Of a stretch of DNA of 10,151 nt, positions 1 through 8,446 are shown in pieces (position 1 is the stretch's first letter; each line of letters begins with the position of its first letter). The stretch comes from Desulfobacteraceae bacterium (lineage in GTDB: Bacteria; Desulfobacterota; DSM-4660; Desulfatiglandales; Desulfatiglandaceae): contig JABMQV010000646.1 of assembly GCA_013203065.1 (NCBI GenBank), forward strand, positions 1 to 10,151, in the 5' to 3' direction. The position numbers and the translations under genes are program-made. The notes beneath the pieces were generated by a model. That model searched no databases. It worked only from the letters and a program-made list of their open reading frames with translations, and was not told where the DNA came from.

Positions 1-522
1 CACAGGGACCTTAACACTCTCCACAACCCTTGGTACCAGTGCAAGGGTCCCTATATCCAGTTTCCCTGTGGCGCCACCATTTTCGTAGCCTACCACCGTT
101 ATGATATCCGCTCCCATATCCTGGACCTTCAGGGCATACCTGACTCCCACGCACTTGTGAATCCATGTCAGGCCCGCCTCTTTGAAACGCGCACACAGAT
201 CTTCAGGGGCAGAATGCCCGGATGTCTCCACAATCTTCACACCCTTGTCCAACAAGACATCCAGGTAATCATTATTGTCAATTGGCCGCATTATAGGGAA
301 GAGATTCAGGTTGACGGCAAAGGGCTTGTCAGTGAGCTCCAAGGTGCGGTCGAGGGCTTCCGCAAATTCCTCCCGACTCTTGTAAATGGCCGAAGCAAGG
401 ATACCGAGACCTCCTGCGTTGGAGATCGCCGCCGTGAATTCTGATTTCGAGATCCACATCATGGTGCCCCCGATGATAGGATACTCGATATTTAACATCT
501 CTGTAATCCTGTTTTGGAACAT
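1..522 (-). CDS. Nitronate monooxygenase / FabK-like FMN flavoprotein, N-terminal 174 residues (runs off left edge)
   Basis: Seen: an open frame with no stop from an ATG at 522 to base 1, preceded by a strong Shine-Dalgarno (AAAGGAGG, 529-536) six bases upstream. The product starts MFQNRITEMLNIEYPIIGGT and carries the TIM-barrel signatures of the 2-nitropropane dioxygenase family: GGTMMW (residues 18-23), NAGGLGILASA (35-45), KPFAVNLNL (66-74) and GADIITVVGYENGGATGK (137-154). Known: the family binds FMN and includes nitronate monooxygenases, FabK enoyl-ACP reductases and many uncharacterised anaerobic members; the barrel usually continues to about 310-360 residues, so roughly half is missing. 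Odd: the family motif usually reads GxEAGGHxG; here Ala151 replaces the His, so nitronate oxidation should not be assumed. The gene follows gcvT-glyA on the same strand after 62 bp and is probably co-transcribed with it. Substrate unknown. Confidence 0.85.
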   Translation of the reverse strand, partial: MFQNRITEMLNIEYPIIGGTMMWISKSEFTAAISNAGGLGILASAIYKSREEFAEALDRTLELTDKPFAVNLNLFPIMRPIDNNDYLDVLLDKGVKIVETSGHSAPEDLCARFKEAGLTWIHKCVGVRYALKVQDMGADIITVVGYENGGATGKLDIGTLALVPRVVESVKVPV

Positions 523-549
523 GAAAAACCTCCTTTCTTTATTTACCAC

Positions 550-574
550 CCCCGATGGTCACAAGACATCAGGG
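550..574 (-). promoter_or_regulatory. Intercistronic hairpin between gcvT-glyA and the flavoprotein gene
   Basis: On the minus strand CCCTGATG (567-574) can pair with CATCGGGG (550-557), giving eight pairs including one T-G wobble around a nine-base loop. It begins eleven bases after the stop codon of gcvT-glyA. No T-run follows, so it does not look like an intrinsic terminator; it could act as a processing or stability element that sets different expression of the two genes. Function is inferred. Confidence 0.3.
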
Positions 575-584
575 TTGCCGGTTG

Positions 585-3236
585 TCAGATAAGTTGGTGC
601 AGTTTTTGGAGCAGATCGGAGTATTCCTCCCCCCGGAAGCAGTACTGCAACTCAGTGAATCGCTCCCTGAGGGCCTTTACCCCTTCCACCACAGTGGCAT
701 CCTTTGTGATAACGTCACGGACCAGGTCGGCCAAGTCCCTGAAATCATCAGATCCCATGCCAAAGCGGGTCATTTCGGAGACCCCCATCCTCAAGGCCCC
801 GGAGGCGGTAAACCCCTCCTCTCTCGGGCTCGCCTGGTAGTTGCAAATAATGTTGTTCGCCTCAAGCCGGTCGGCCATTTCCGGCCCGTGGCCATACCCG
901 ACCTCAACCACCACCTGGTGGGTCTGGGTAAAGTCGATGGTCGGATCACCGGCAACATCCAGACCGCAATCCTTTAGCGCCCTGGCGAATGCCTTTGCAT
1001 TGGCGATGACCTTGGACTGGTATTCATCCTTGAAGTGATTCATCTCGTACATGGCCATCAGGAGCCCCAGGAGTGTCCCCAAATGGTGGTTGGAAACCGA
1101 TCCCGGAAAAGTCCGCCGACCCAAGGCCTCCCACAGCTCATAACGCTTCTCGCCTTCTTCAAAAGAACTCCCCACGACACCCCGCTGGGTACCAAACAAA
1201 GTCTTATGGGTGGACCCGGTGACCAGGTCCGCCCCTTCGGCAAACGGCAGCTGGAAGTGGGGACCAACAAGCCCCAGCACATGGGCCATGTCGTACATCA
1301 CCACGGCGTCTATCTGCTGGTCGTCCAGGAACCGACGGATCTCGGCCACCGGCTCCCTATGGATAACCATACTCTTTCCGAAGACGATCAATTCAGGCCG
1401 GTATTCATCAATCAGTTCCTGTGCGCTAAAGACATCTATCTTATAAGGGTTATGGGCCAACACCGGGAAATTTGTCACGGCGGGGCGCTCTGTCCGCGGG
1501 TCCCGGGCCACAAAGTCCTTGAGTGCGCCCATGGGCTGGGCGCTCAGGTGTCCCCCCTTTCCAATATGGTTGTTCATCACCTGACGAATCCTGCGCGGCT
1601 CCTGCTTGCGGTCGGTGCGATTTATGTAGTCCACCATGGCGCTAAAGACGGCGGTGTTGGCCATCTGCCCGCTGATGAGCCGTGTCTCCACCTCCTGGCA
1701 GCCGAGAAATTCCTTCATCTCATCTTCCAGCAGCCTCTCCACTTCATCGATAAATCCAGTTGCCTGGTAGTAAAAAATTTCGGCATCGTAAAACGCCTTG
1801 GACTTTTTGTGCTCGGCATAGCGGAAGGCCGGGTCCATGACCGAGAGGAGCCTTGCCATGGGCGAGATGGTCATCTCAGAGGGAATGAGATTGATGCACT
1901 CCCGCTGCCGCCAGAGGGTATTTTCAACCGCCTTTTCAAGCAGCCTTTTTGCCTTTGCCGGCGCGTTGCCGGATGGCGGTTTCTTTCTTGAAATCTGTTG
2001 ATCAAAGACAATGGGCCGGGAGTATGGCGGGGCATCTGTACGCAGGTGATAGGGAACCACAACCGCATCAACTGATTTCCCCCGGATCTCTACGGTCAGT
2101 TCCTCATATTCAATGATGTTGCTGTCCAAATACCCCAGGCAAATGGATCGCAGCGAGCGTTGGTCGGTCTGAGCAGAACTCAGTCCTACTCCCTCAACGG
2201 TCCACATGGGGACCATGGTACCGCTGGTGATGTAGCCCACGTGTTTTTCATCCTTGAACAGCCTGGCACCCTCCCTGGCAATGCCCCGACCCGAAACCGC
2301 GACGGGCTTTATCAACCGGGGAAGGTCACGGATAAGGGAATAATCCCGTGAGACGATCTTTCTTAGCGCCTCGTTCTGTTTTACCAGGGCCTCCCGGCCG
2401 ATAAAATCCCCTTTCAGGGGAGAAAAACTCACGGCAAATTTGGACAAAGGGCAGGCCATTATGGGGATTTCATTGCCTTCGGGATCTTCCCCCAGCTCAT
2501 GCCCGTACAGGGGCATGCCCGCCTCCAGGCGAAGGGTGTCCCTGGCCCCCAGGCCGACAGGCGTGGCGCCTTCCGCCACCAGCTTGTCCCATAGCATCGG
2601 TGCATCGTCTCTATCGGGGAAGAACTCAAAACACAACGGCTCACCCGTATACCCGGTACGCGCGACCCTGACCGAGGCACCCGATAGGGTTACGCTGCTC
2701 ACGGCGTTTCTCGTGGGCTCGGGGAACGGGCCGGAATCTATGACCCTCTCAAGGATCTCCCGAGACCTGGGACCTTGAAGTGAAATCATGGCAATCTCTT
2801 GGGAGCGGTCCTGCAAATCCACGTCGTCAAACCCCTTCAAAAGCCTTTGGAAATGATCCCAGTCTTTTTGAAGGTTTGCCGCATTTACCACCAACAGGTA
2901 TTCCCCTTCCACAAAACGGTATAGGTAGGCATCATCCACAGCCCCGCCGGTTTCAGTGGGAATAATCGTATACTGGGCGCCTACCACTCTGATATCCAGG
3001 GCCTCGGCGTTGTTGCTCAAGACATGCTGAAGAAACGGGAGGGCCCCGCTTCCCCTCACCGTGAATCTTCCCATGTGCGACACATCAAAAAGCCCCGCCC
3101 TCTTGCGGGTCGCCAGATGTTCCTCAACGATTCCCGTGGGGTAGAATATGGGCATCTCCCAGCCGCCAAACTCCACGATCTTGGCGCCCAGACCCACGTG
3201 CTTGTCATAAAAAATGGTTCTTTTCAGTTCGCTCAT
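585..3236 (-). CDS. gcvT-glyA: Bifunctional aminomethyltransferase (GcvT, T-protein) - serine hydroxymethyltransferase (GlyA) fusion
   Basis: Seen: one uninterrupted 883-residue frame. Residues 1 to about 405 are a T-protein: GGWEMP near residue 24, DVSHMG at 51-56, GGAVDD (97-102, with the Asp pair matching the catalytic region), YTGE (196-199), ARDTLRLEAGMPLYG (231-245) and GDFIGREAL (276-284). After a Pro/Lys-rich linker (about 408-430) comes an SHMT fold-type I PLP domain: LIPSE (Glu454), DMAH (Asp649, His652), GSTHKT with the Schiff-base Lys678, and ALRMG with the carboxylate-binding Arg816. Reactions: aminomethyl-lipoyl-H plus THF to 5,10-methylene-THF plus NH3, then methylene-THF plus glycine to serine (reversible). 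Cytosolic. The SHMT half lacks the usual YPGKRYYGG loop, and the T half has an insertion around residues 345-365. Start chosen at ATG 3236, which has AAAGGAGA at proper spacing; a TTG at 3257 would overlap that site. It is transcribed divergently from gcvH-gcvP. Known single-domain lengths (about 365 and 415) add up to this protein. Confidence 0.93.
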   Translation of the reverse strand: MSELKRTIFYDKHVGLGAKIVEFGGWEMPIFYPTGIVEEHLATRKRAGLFDVSHMGRFTVRGSGALPFLQHVLSNNAEALDIRVVGAQYTIIPTETGGAVDDAYLYRFVEGEYLLVVNAANLQKDWDHFQRLLKGFDDVDLQDRSQEIAMISLQGPRSREILERVIDSGPFPEPTRNAVSSVTLSGASVRVARTGYTGEPLCFEFFPDRDDAPMLWDKLVAEGATPVGLGARDTLRLEAGMPLYGHELGEDPEGNEIPIMACPLSKFAVSFSPLKGDFIGREALVKQNEALRKIVSRDYSLIRDLPRLIKPVAVSGRGIAREGARLFKDEKHVGYITSGTMVPMWTVEGVGLSSAQTDQRSLRSICLGYLDSNIIEYEELTVEIRGKSVDAVVVPYHLRTDAPPYSRPIVFDQQISRKKPPSGNAPAKAKRLLEKAVENTLWRQRECINLIPSEMTISPMARLLSVMDPAFRYAEHKKSKAFYDAEIFYYQATGFIDEVERLLEDEMKEFLGCQEVETRLISGQMANTAVFSAMVDYINRTDRKQEPRRIRQVMNNHIGKGGHLSAQPMGALKDFVARDPRTERPAVTNFPVLAHNPYKIDVFSAQELIDEYRPELIVFGKSMVIHREPVAEIRRFLDDQQIDAVVMYDMAHVLGLVGPHFQLPFAEGADLVTGSTHKTLFGTQRGVVGSSFEEGEKRYELWEALGRRTFPGSVSNHHLGTLLGLLMAMYEMNHFKDEYQSKVIANAKAFARALKDCGLDVAGDPTIDFTQTHQVVVEVGYGHGPEMADRLEANNIICNYQASPREEGFTASGALRMGVSEMTRFGMGSDDFRDLADLVRDVITKDATVVEGVKALRERFTELQYCFRGEEYSDLLQKLHQLI

Positions 3237-3242
3237 CAACGA

Positions 3243-3250
3243 TCTCCTTT
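3243..3250 (-). promoter_or_regulatory. Ribosome binding site fixing the gcvT-glyA start
   Basis: The minus strand reads AAAGGAGA followed by tcgttg and ATG (3236-3234), normal spacing. This favours the ATG over the in-frame TTG at 3257, which would place the Shine-Dalgarno inside the coding region. Confidence 0.75.
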
Positions 3251-3255
3251 TCTCC

Positions 3256-3319
3256 AAAAAAAGAACCCTCCTGCTACCTAAGGGCGAAGTGAACGGATCA
3301 AAATCACTTCAACAGGAGG
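3256..3319 (-). promoter_or_regulatory. Attenuator-like leader hairpin plus T7 tract upstream of gcvT-glyA
   Basis: Seen on the minus strand: CCTCCTG (3319-3313), two bases, GAAGTGA (3310-3304), an eleven-base loop, TCACTTC (3292-3286), a twelve-base bulge, CAGGAGG (3273-3267), then GTTC and seven Ts (3262-3256). Both seven-base arms are perfect complements. The structure lies between the predicted transcription start (about 3330) and the ribosome binding site (3243-3250). Two readings fit: an intrinsic-terminator/attenuator controlling read-through, or a leader fold in which CTCCT of the first arm can instead pair with the AGGAG of the ribosome binding site. I could not match it to the glycine, THF or SAM riboswitch consensus. 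No regulator or ligand is implied by the sequence itself. Confidence 0.5.
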
Positions 3320-3336
3320 TCTCACCTTTAACACTA

Positions 3337-3365
3337 TTTATATCAGTCTCGCCCATCTTCGTCAA
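3337..3365 (-). promoter_or_regulatory. Sigma70-type promoter for gcvT-glyA
   Basis: The minus strand reads TTGACG (3365-3360), a 17-base spacer, then TATAAA (3342-3337). Both boxes match the consensus at five of six positions with ideal spacing. The predicted start near 3330 gives a leader of about 94 nt that contains the hairpin at 3256-3319. Confidence 0.7.
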
Positions 3366-3438
3366 CTCAAGAAAAAGATTCAGCAAGGGATTGTTGTTCG
3401 CCATTTTCCAGAAAAACTACCTCAGTGTATTTACATTT

Positions 3439-3456
3439 CTATCCCCGATGTGATAG
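3439..3456. repeat. Short inverted repeat, possible operator in the divergent promoter region
   Basis: CTATC (3439-3443) and GATAG (3452-3456) are perfect five-base arms around an eight-base centre. It sits between the two divergent promoters and just ahead of the candidate gcvH -35 box. Arms this short occur by chance, so operator function is only a guess. Confidence 0.2.
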
Positions 3457-3486
3457 TTTACGTCCTCTTTATTCACAATCTATATC
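3457..3486 (+). promoter_or_regulatory. Weak candidate promoter for the gcvH operon
   Basis: TTTACG (3457-3462), an 18-base spacer and TATATC (3481-3486); each box matches the sigma70 consensus at four of six positions. It would start transcription near 3493, leaving a leader of about 58 nt before gcvH. It is the best match I found between the two divergent genes, but the support is weak, and such a promoter might need an activator. Confidence 0.35.
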
Positions 3487-3550
3487 GCTACTTTGGACTT
3501 CCCATTTGAGGGGGGTCATCCCAAGAAATTTTTGCGAAGGAGAGGTGCTC

Positions 3551-3955
3551 ATGAAAGAAATCAATGAATTGATCTTACCCGATGATCTTCGTTATGCAGA
3601 GGATCATGAATGGGCCAGGGTGGAAGGCGATAAGGTAAGGGTCGGGATCGACGACTATGCCCAGGATCAGCTCGGGGACATCGTCTTTGTGGAACTGCCA
3701 CAGCCGGGTGAAACACTTGAAAAGGGGCAGGAATTTGCAACCGTGGAATCGGTCAAGGCCGTTGTGGAATGCTACCTGCCTGTCAGTGGAGAAATTGTCG
3801 CCGTAAACAAACAGCTTGAGGATTCCCCGGAACTGATGAACGAAAGTTCCTACGGTGACGGATGGATGGTGGAGGTCAACCCCAAAGACCTCTCCGAAAT
3901 TGACGGCCTCATGACCAGCGCTGAGAACCTGGAAAGGCTGAAAGGAGCAGAATAA
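3551..3955 (+). CDS. gcvH: Glycine cleavage system H protein (lipoyl carrier)
   Basis: A 134-residue protein, the usual length for H-protein. It carries the aminomethyl intermediate on a swinging lipoyl arm between P-, T- and L-proteins. Seen: LRYAEDHEWARVEGDKVRVG (13-32), the start of the lipoyl-domain fold, the lipoylation motif ESVKAV with Lys69 as the modified residue, and the C-terminal GDGWMVEV. The start is the ATG at 3551 with AAGGAG eight bases upstream; the frame extends upstream to a GTG at 3425, but that stretch has no family similarity and covers the candidate promoter. It is the first gene of the plus-strand operon, and its stop codon abuts the gcvPA start (TAAATG). Lys69 is the likely target of LipB/LipA encoded downstream. 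Confidence 0.97.
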   Translation: MKEINELILPDDLRYAEDHEWARVEGDKVRVGIDDYAQDQLGDIVFVELPQPGETLEKGQEFATVESVKAVVECYLPVSGEIVAVNKQLEDSPELMNESSYGDGWMVEVNPKDLSEIDGLMTSAENLERLKGAE

Positions 3956-5283
3956 ATGCACTTATTGCCCCATACCAATGAAGATATAGCCTCAATGCTT
4001 GAGACTGTGGGGGTAAAGGACCTGGACGCCCTTTTTTCTACAGTCCCTGAGGATTGCCGTTTGAAGGGAAAACTGGATCTGCCAAAGGCCTTGAGTGAAT
4101 GGGAACTGAACCATCATATGGAGGCCCTCTCTTCCACCATGGGTGTAAGCCCCGCGTACAAGGTTTTCATAGGGGCGGGCGGTTATGAGCATTTTATCCC
4201 TGCCTCGGTTTCCTACCTCCTGGGCCGCTCCGAGTTTGTGACATCTTATACCCCCTACCAGCCCGAGATGAGCCAGGGGACACTCCAGGCCATTTATGAG
4301 TATCAGACCCTTATTGCCCGTCTCCTGGGCATGGAGGTGGCAACCGCCTCCCACTATGACGGCGCCGCTGCCCTGGCCGAGTCATTGCTCATGGCCATCC
4401 GGACGACCAAACGGACAAAGGTGGCCGTCTCAAACCTTATCCATCCCCTCTACCGACGGGTTGTCAGGACATATTTTGAGCCGACCGGTTACGAGGTCCT
4501 GGAACTCCCCTATCTTAAAGAGGGTGTGACGGACCTTGCCGCGTTCAGGGAGATGGGTGATCTCGCTGCCGTCGCGATTCAGTCGCCCAACTTCTTCGGA
4601 TGCATTGAGGACCTTGAAGGGATCGCCCAAGCGGTCCACGACACGGGAGCCCTTTTGGTGGCCGGATTTACCGAGGCCGTTGCCTATGGCCTGTTCAAAA
4701 ATCCGGGAAGCCAGGGTGCCGATATCGTTTGCGGAGAGGGCCAGAGTCTTGGTATCCCCCGCTCCTTCGGTGGACCGGGTCTGGGAGTCCTTGCAAGCAG
4801 GCAGAAATTTATGCGCAGTCTCCCCGGACGTCTGGTGGGGCAGACCAAGGATCTGGATGGGAAAAGGGGGTTTGTTTTGACCCTTGCCACCAGGGAGCAG
4901 CATATTCGCAGGGAAAAGGCCACGTCCAACATCTGCACCAACAACAGCCTCTGTGCACTGGCAGCTTCAATCTACATGGCTTCTTTGGGCGGAACAGGCT
5001 TCCGGGAGCTTGCCAGGCTCAACTATGACAAATCCGAGTACCTTAAGGCCCATCTGGAGAAGGCAGGCTTCAGAATATGCTTTAATACCCCTACTTTTAA
5101 CGAATTTGTTGTGGAATTCCCCTCTGATTTCAAAAAGACCTATCGGCGCCTTATTGATAAGAAGATCGTGGCAGGCCTGCACCTGGCGCCTTACTATCCA
5201 GAACTGGGCAATCACTATCTTCTTTGTGTAACTGAAACCAAGACCAGGGAGGATATGGACACCCTCATTAAGGAGCTACTATC

Positions 5284-5287
<4 letters not shown>
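3956..5287 (+). CDS. gcvPA: Glycine dehydrogenase (decarboxylating) subunit 1, P-protein alpha chain
   Basis: A 443-residue protein matching the length of GcvPA in organisms with a two-subunit P-protein. With GcvPB it decarboxylates glycine and transfers the aminomethyl group to lipoyl-GcvH. Seen: HTNEDIASML at the N-terminus (6-15), FIGAGGYEHFIP (71-82), SYTPYQPEMSQGTLQ (97-111), SFGGPGLGVLASRQKF (270-285) and the very characteristic TREQHIRREKATSNICTN (312-329). As expected for the alpha chain, it has no PLP-binding lysine motif; that lies in GcvPB. The ATG directly follows the gcvH stop, with AAAGGAG inside the gcvH 3' end; the stop overlaps the gcvPB start as ATGA, suggesting translational coupling and 1:1 synthesis. 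Confidence 0.97.
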
Positions 5288-6741
<1,454 letters not shown>

Positions 6742-6774
6742 GATACATTACGTGTTCCGTGTTGGGAGAGGATA

Positions 6775-7545
6775 ATGGGTTTAAAGAAAGAAGAACTGAA
6801 AGAAGAACACTACAAGCTTCGACCGTCCCGGTCTGGCAAGCGTTGTTATTGTGTGGAAATAGATCTCATTGAGTACCGTAAGGCGTGGGATCTACAGAGT
6901 AAACTGGTACATGCAAGAAGAGATCGTATATTTGATCGGGATATCATCCTTATCCTGGAACACCCGCCAGTCTTCACGCTTGGCCGGAGAGGAGGGCTCA
7001 ACAACCTTAAGATCCCAGAGGCCTTTGTTGAAAGGCAAGGAATCGAAATAATACATGTAGAACGTGGAGGAGATATCACCTATCATGGCCCGGGACAGCT
7101 CGTGGTCTATCCCATTATGGATTTGAGATCAAGGGGATGGAAAGTCGTGGAGTTTGTTGGGGCACTTGAAGAGATTATGATCCGCACTGCCGCAGATTTT
7201 GGTGTCAGCGCTGAGCGTAATTCGATGAATAGGGGTGTATGGGTCGGCCAAAAAAAACTGGGCAGTGTTGGAATCGCTGTACGCCATGAGGTAAGCTTTC
7301 ACGGTATTGCACTCAATGTAAACATCTCGATAGAGCCGTTCACCTGGATAAATCCCTGTGGGCTTGAAATGGTCCAGATGACTGCGATGAAGGATCTCAT
7401 AGGCAGGGATATCCCGAGGGAGGATGTCCAACAGTCCGCCTTAGTTCACATGCAGGAAATTTTCCATGTGGCACTGGAAAAGGTCAGCTTAGAGTTCATT
7501 TATGACCGTTTGGGTGGTACTATCCGGAAATCAGCAGAGAGGTGA
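6775..7545 (+). CDS. lipB: Octanoyl-[acyl-carrier-protein]:protein N-octanoyltransferase
   Basis: A 256-residue LipB: transfers octanoyl from acyl-carrier protein to the lipoyl-domain lysine, the first step of de novo lipoylation. Seen: LEHPPVFTLGRRG (61-73), the signature RGGDITYHGPGQLVVYP (97-113), KKLGSVGIAVR with catalytic-type Lys161, SFHGIALNVN (174-183) and INPCG with the acyl-thioester Cys195 (compare E. coli Lys135 and Cys169). An N-terminal extension of roughly 20 charged residues precedes the core. Start ATG 6775 has GGGAGAGG at 6764-6771. It lies 33 bp after gcvPB and one base before lipA, so GcvH is the obvious, though not necessarily the only, substrate. Confidence 0.96.
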   Translation: MGLKKEELKEEHYKLRPSRSGKRCYCVEIDLIEYRKAWDLQSKLVHARRDRIFDRDIILILEHPPVFTLGRRGGLNNLKIPEAFVERQGIEIIHVERGGDITYHGPGQLVVYPIMDLRSRGWKVVEFVGALEEIMIRTAADFGVSAERNSMNRGVWVGQKKLGSVGIAVRHEVSFHGIALNVNISIEPFTWINPCGLEMVQMTAMKDLIGRDIPREDVQQSALVHMQEIFHVALEKVSLEFIYDRLGGTIRKSAER

Positions 7546-7546
7546 A

Positions 7547-8434
7547 ATGACCATTGATCAAGCTCAGGGGATTCAAAAACGTAAGCCTCCGTGGCTGAAA
7601 CGAAGGCTCCCCTCTGGACCCACATACCAGAAGATTCGCAGTATCCTGAAAAAAGATCAGCTCTATACCGTTTGTCAGGAGGCCCATTGTCCCAACCTGG
7701 GGGAGTGCTTTTCTCGCGGTACCGCTACCTTCTTGATTTTGGGAGCTCATTGCACGCGCAACTGCCGCTTCTGTGCCGTCTCCCATGGTCCAACGGTCCC
7801 GCCAGATCCTGAGGAATCTCGCAAGGTGTCAGAGGCCGTTCTGAGAATGAGACTCGACTATGTGGTTGTCACATCGGTCACCCGCGATGATCTATCTGAT
7901 GGTGGTGCCGGACATTTTGCACAGACGATCAGGGAGATACGGCGCTTAGTCCCCAAGACACAGATTGAGGTCCTCATACCCGATTTTCAGGGCTCGGAAG
8001 AGGGCCTTGAAACGGTGGTGAAGGCTCGGCCGGACGTACTCAATCACAACCTGGAGACCGTTCCCCGCCTCTATCCAAAGGTTAGACCCGGGGCTGATTA
8101 CGGCAGATCCTTGAATATAATCAAGCACGTCCAAACTCTGGATCCCAGCATGCCTACAAAATCAGGCCTCATGCTTGGACTGGGCGAATACCCTGAGGAG
8201 ATCAGGAGAGTGCTCGGGGATCTGCTGAGAGTGCAATGTAGCATCCTGACCCTCGGGCAATACCTCCAGCCCTCCGCGGAACATCTACCGGTGGAACGCT
8301 TCATACCCCCGGAAGAATTCGACCAGTGGCGTCAAACAGCACTAAAAATGGGTTTCTCTGAAGTTGCCAGTGGGCCTTTTGTGCGGAGTTCCTATCATGC
8401 GAAAGAGCTCTATAGGGCCAGTACCACACCCTGA
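7547..8434 (+). CDS. lipA: Lipoyl synthase (radical SAM)
   Basis: A 295-residue LipA: inserts two sulfurs into the octanoyl chain using S-adenosylmethionine and a sacrificial auxiliary [4Fe-4S] cluster. Seen: auxiliary-cluster cysteines CQEAHCPNLGEC (Cys43, 48, 54), radical-SAM CTRNCRFC (Cys69, 73, 76), VTSVTRDDLSDGGAGHFA, NHNLETVPRLYPKVRPGADY and the C-terminal RSSYHA (from Arg280), whose serine completes the auxiliary cluster. All key residues are present. The start is ATG 7547, one base after the lipB stop, with AGAGG five bases upstream; an ATG at 7502 in the same frame would lie wholly inside lipB and adds residues not typical of the family. Confidence 0.97.
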   Translation: MTIDQAQGIQKRKPPWLKRRLPSGPTYQKIRSILKKDQLYTVCQEAHCPNLGECFSRGTATFLILGAHCTRNCRFCAVSHGPTVPPDPEESRKVSEAVLRMRLDYVVVTSVTRDDLSDGGAGHFAQTIREIRRLVPKTQIEVLIPDFQGSEEGLETVVKARPDVLNHNLETVPRLYPKVRPGADYGRSLNIIKHVQTLDPSMPTKSGLMLGLGEYPEEIRRVLGDLLRVQCSILTLGQYLQPSAEHLPVERFIPPEEFDQWRQTALKMGFSEVASGPFVRSSYHAKELYRASTTP

Positions 8435-8446
8435 AGATATGGTAAG

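Noticed and set aside
1035..1991. 318-codon plus-strand open frame opposite gcvT-glyA
   Set aside because: It is antisense to the SHMT half with clear family motifs, has no recognisable domain, is rich in His, Pro and Cys as expected of a shadow frame, and has no convincing ribosome site.
3237..3257. TTG start adding seven residues to gcvT-glyA
   Set aside because: It would place the Shine-Dalgarno of the ATG at 3236 inside the gene; the T-protein homology begins after the ATG.
3425..3550. Upstream extension of gcvH to a GTG start
   Set aside because: The added 42 residues lack H-protein similarity, cross the candidate promoter, and the ATG at 3551 has a good ribosome site.
3237..3550. Glycine riboswitch in the divergent intergenic region
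   Set aside because: I looked on both strands for the conserved aptamer core elements and did not find them; a covariance-model search would settle it.
4430..4903. 157-codon minus-strand open frame inside gcvPA
   Set aside because: It lies entirely opposite a gene with unmistakable GcvPA motifs and resembles no family I recognise.
7502..7546. ATG 15 codons upstream of the chosen lipA start
   Set aside because: It lies within the lipB 3' end, and the ATG one base after the lipB stop has its own ribosome site.
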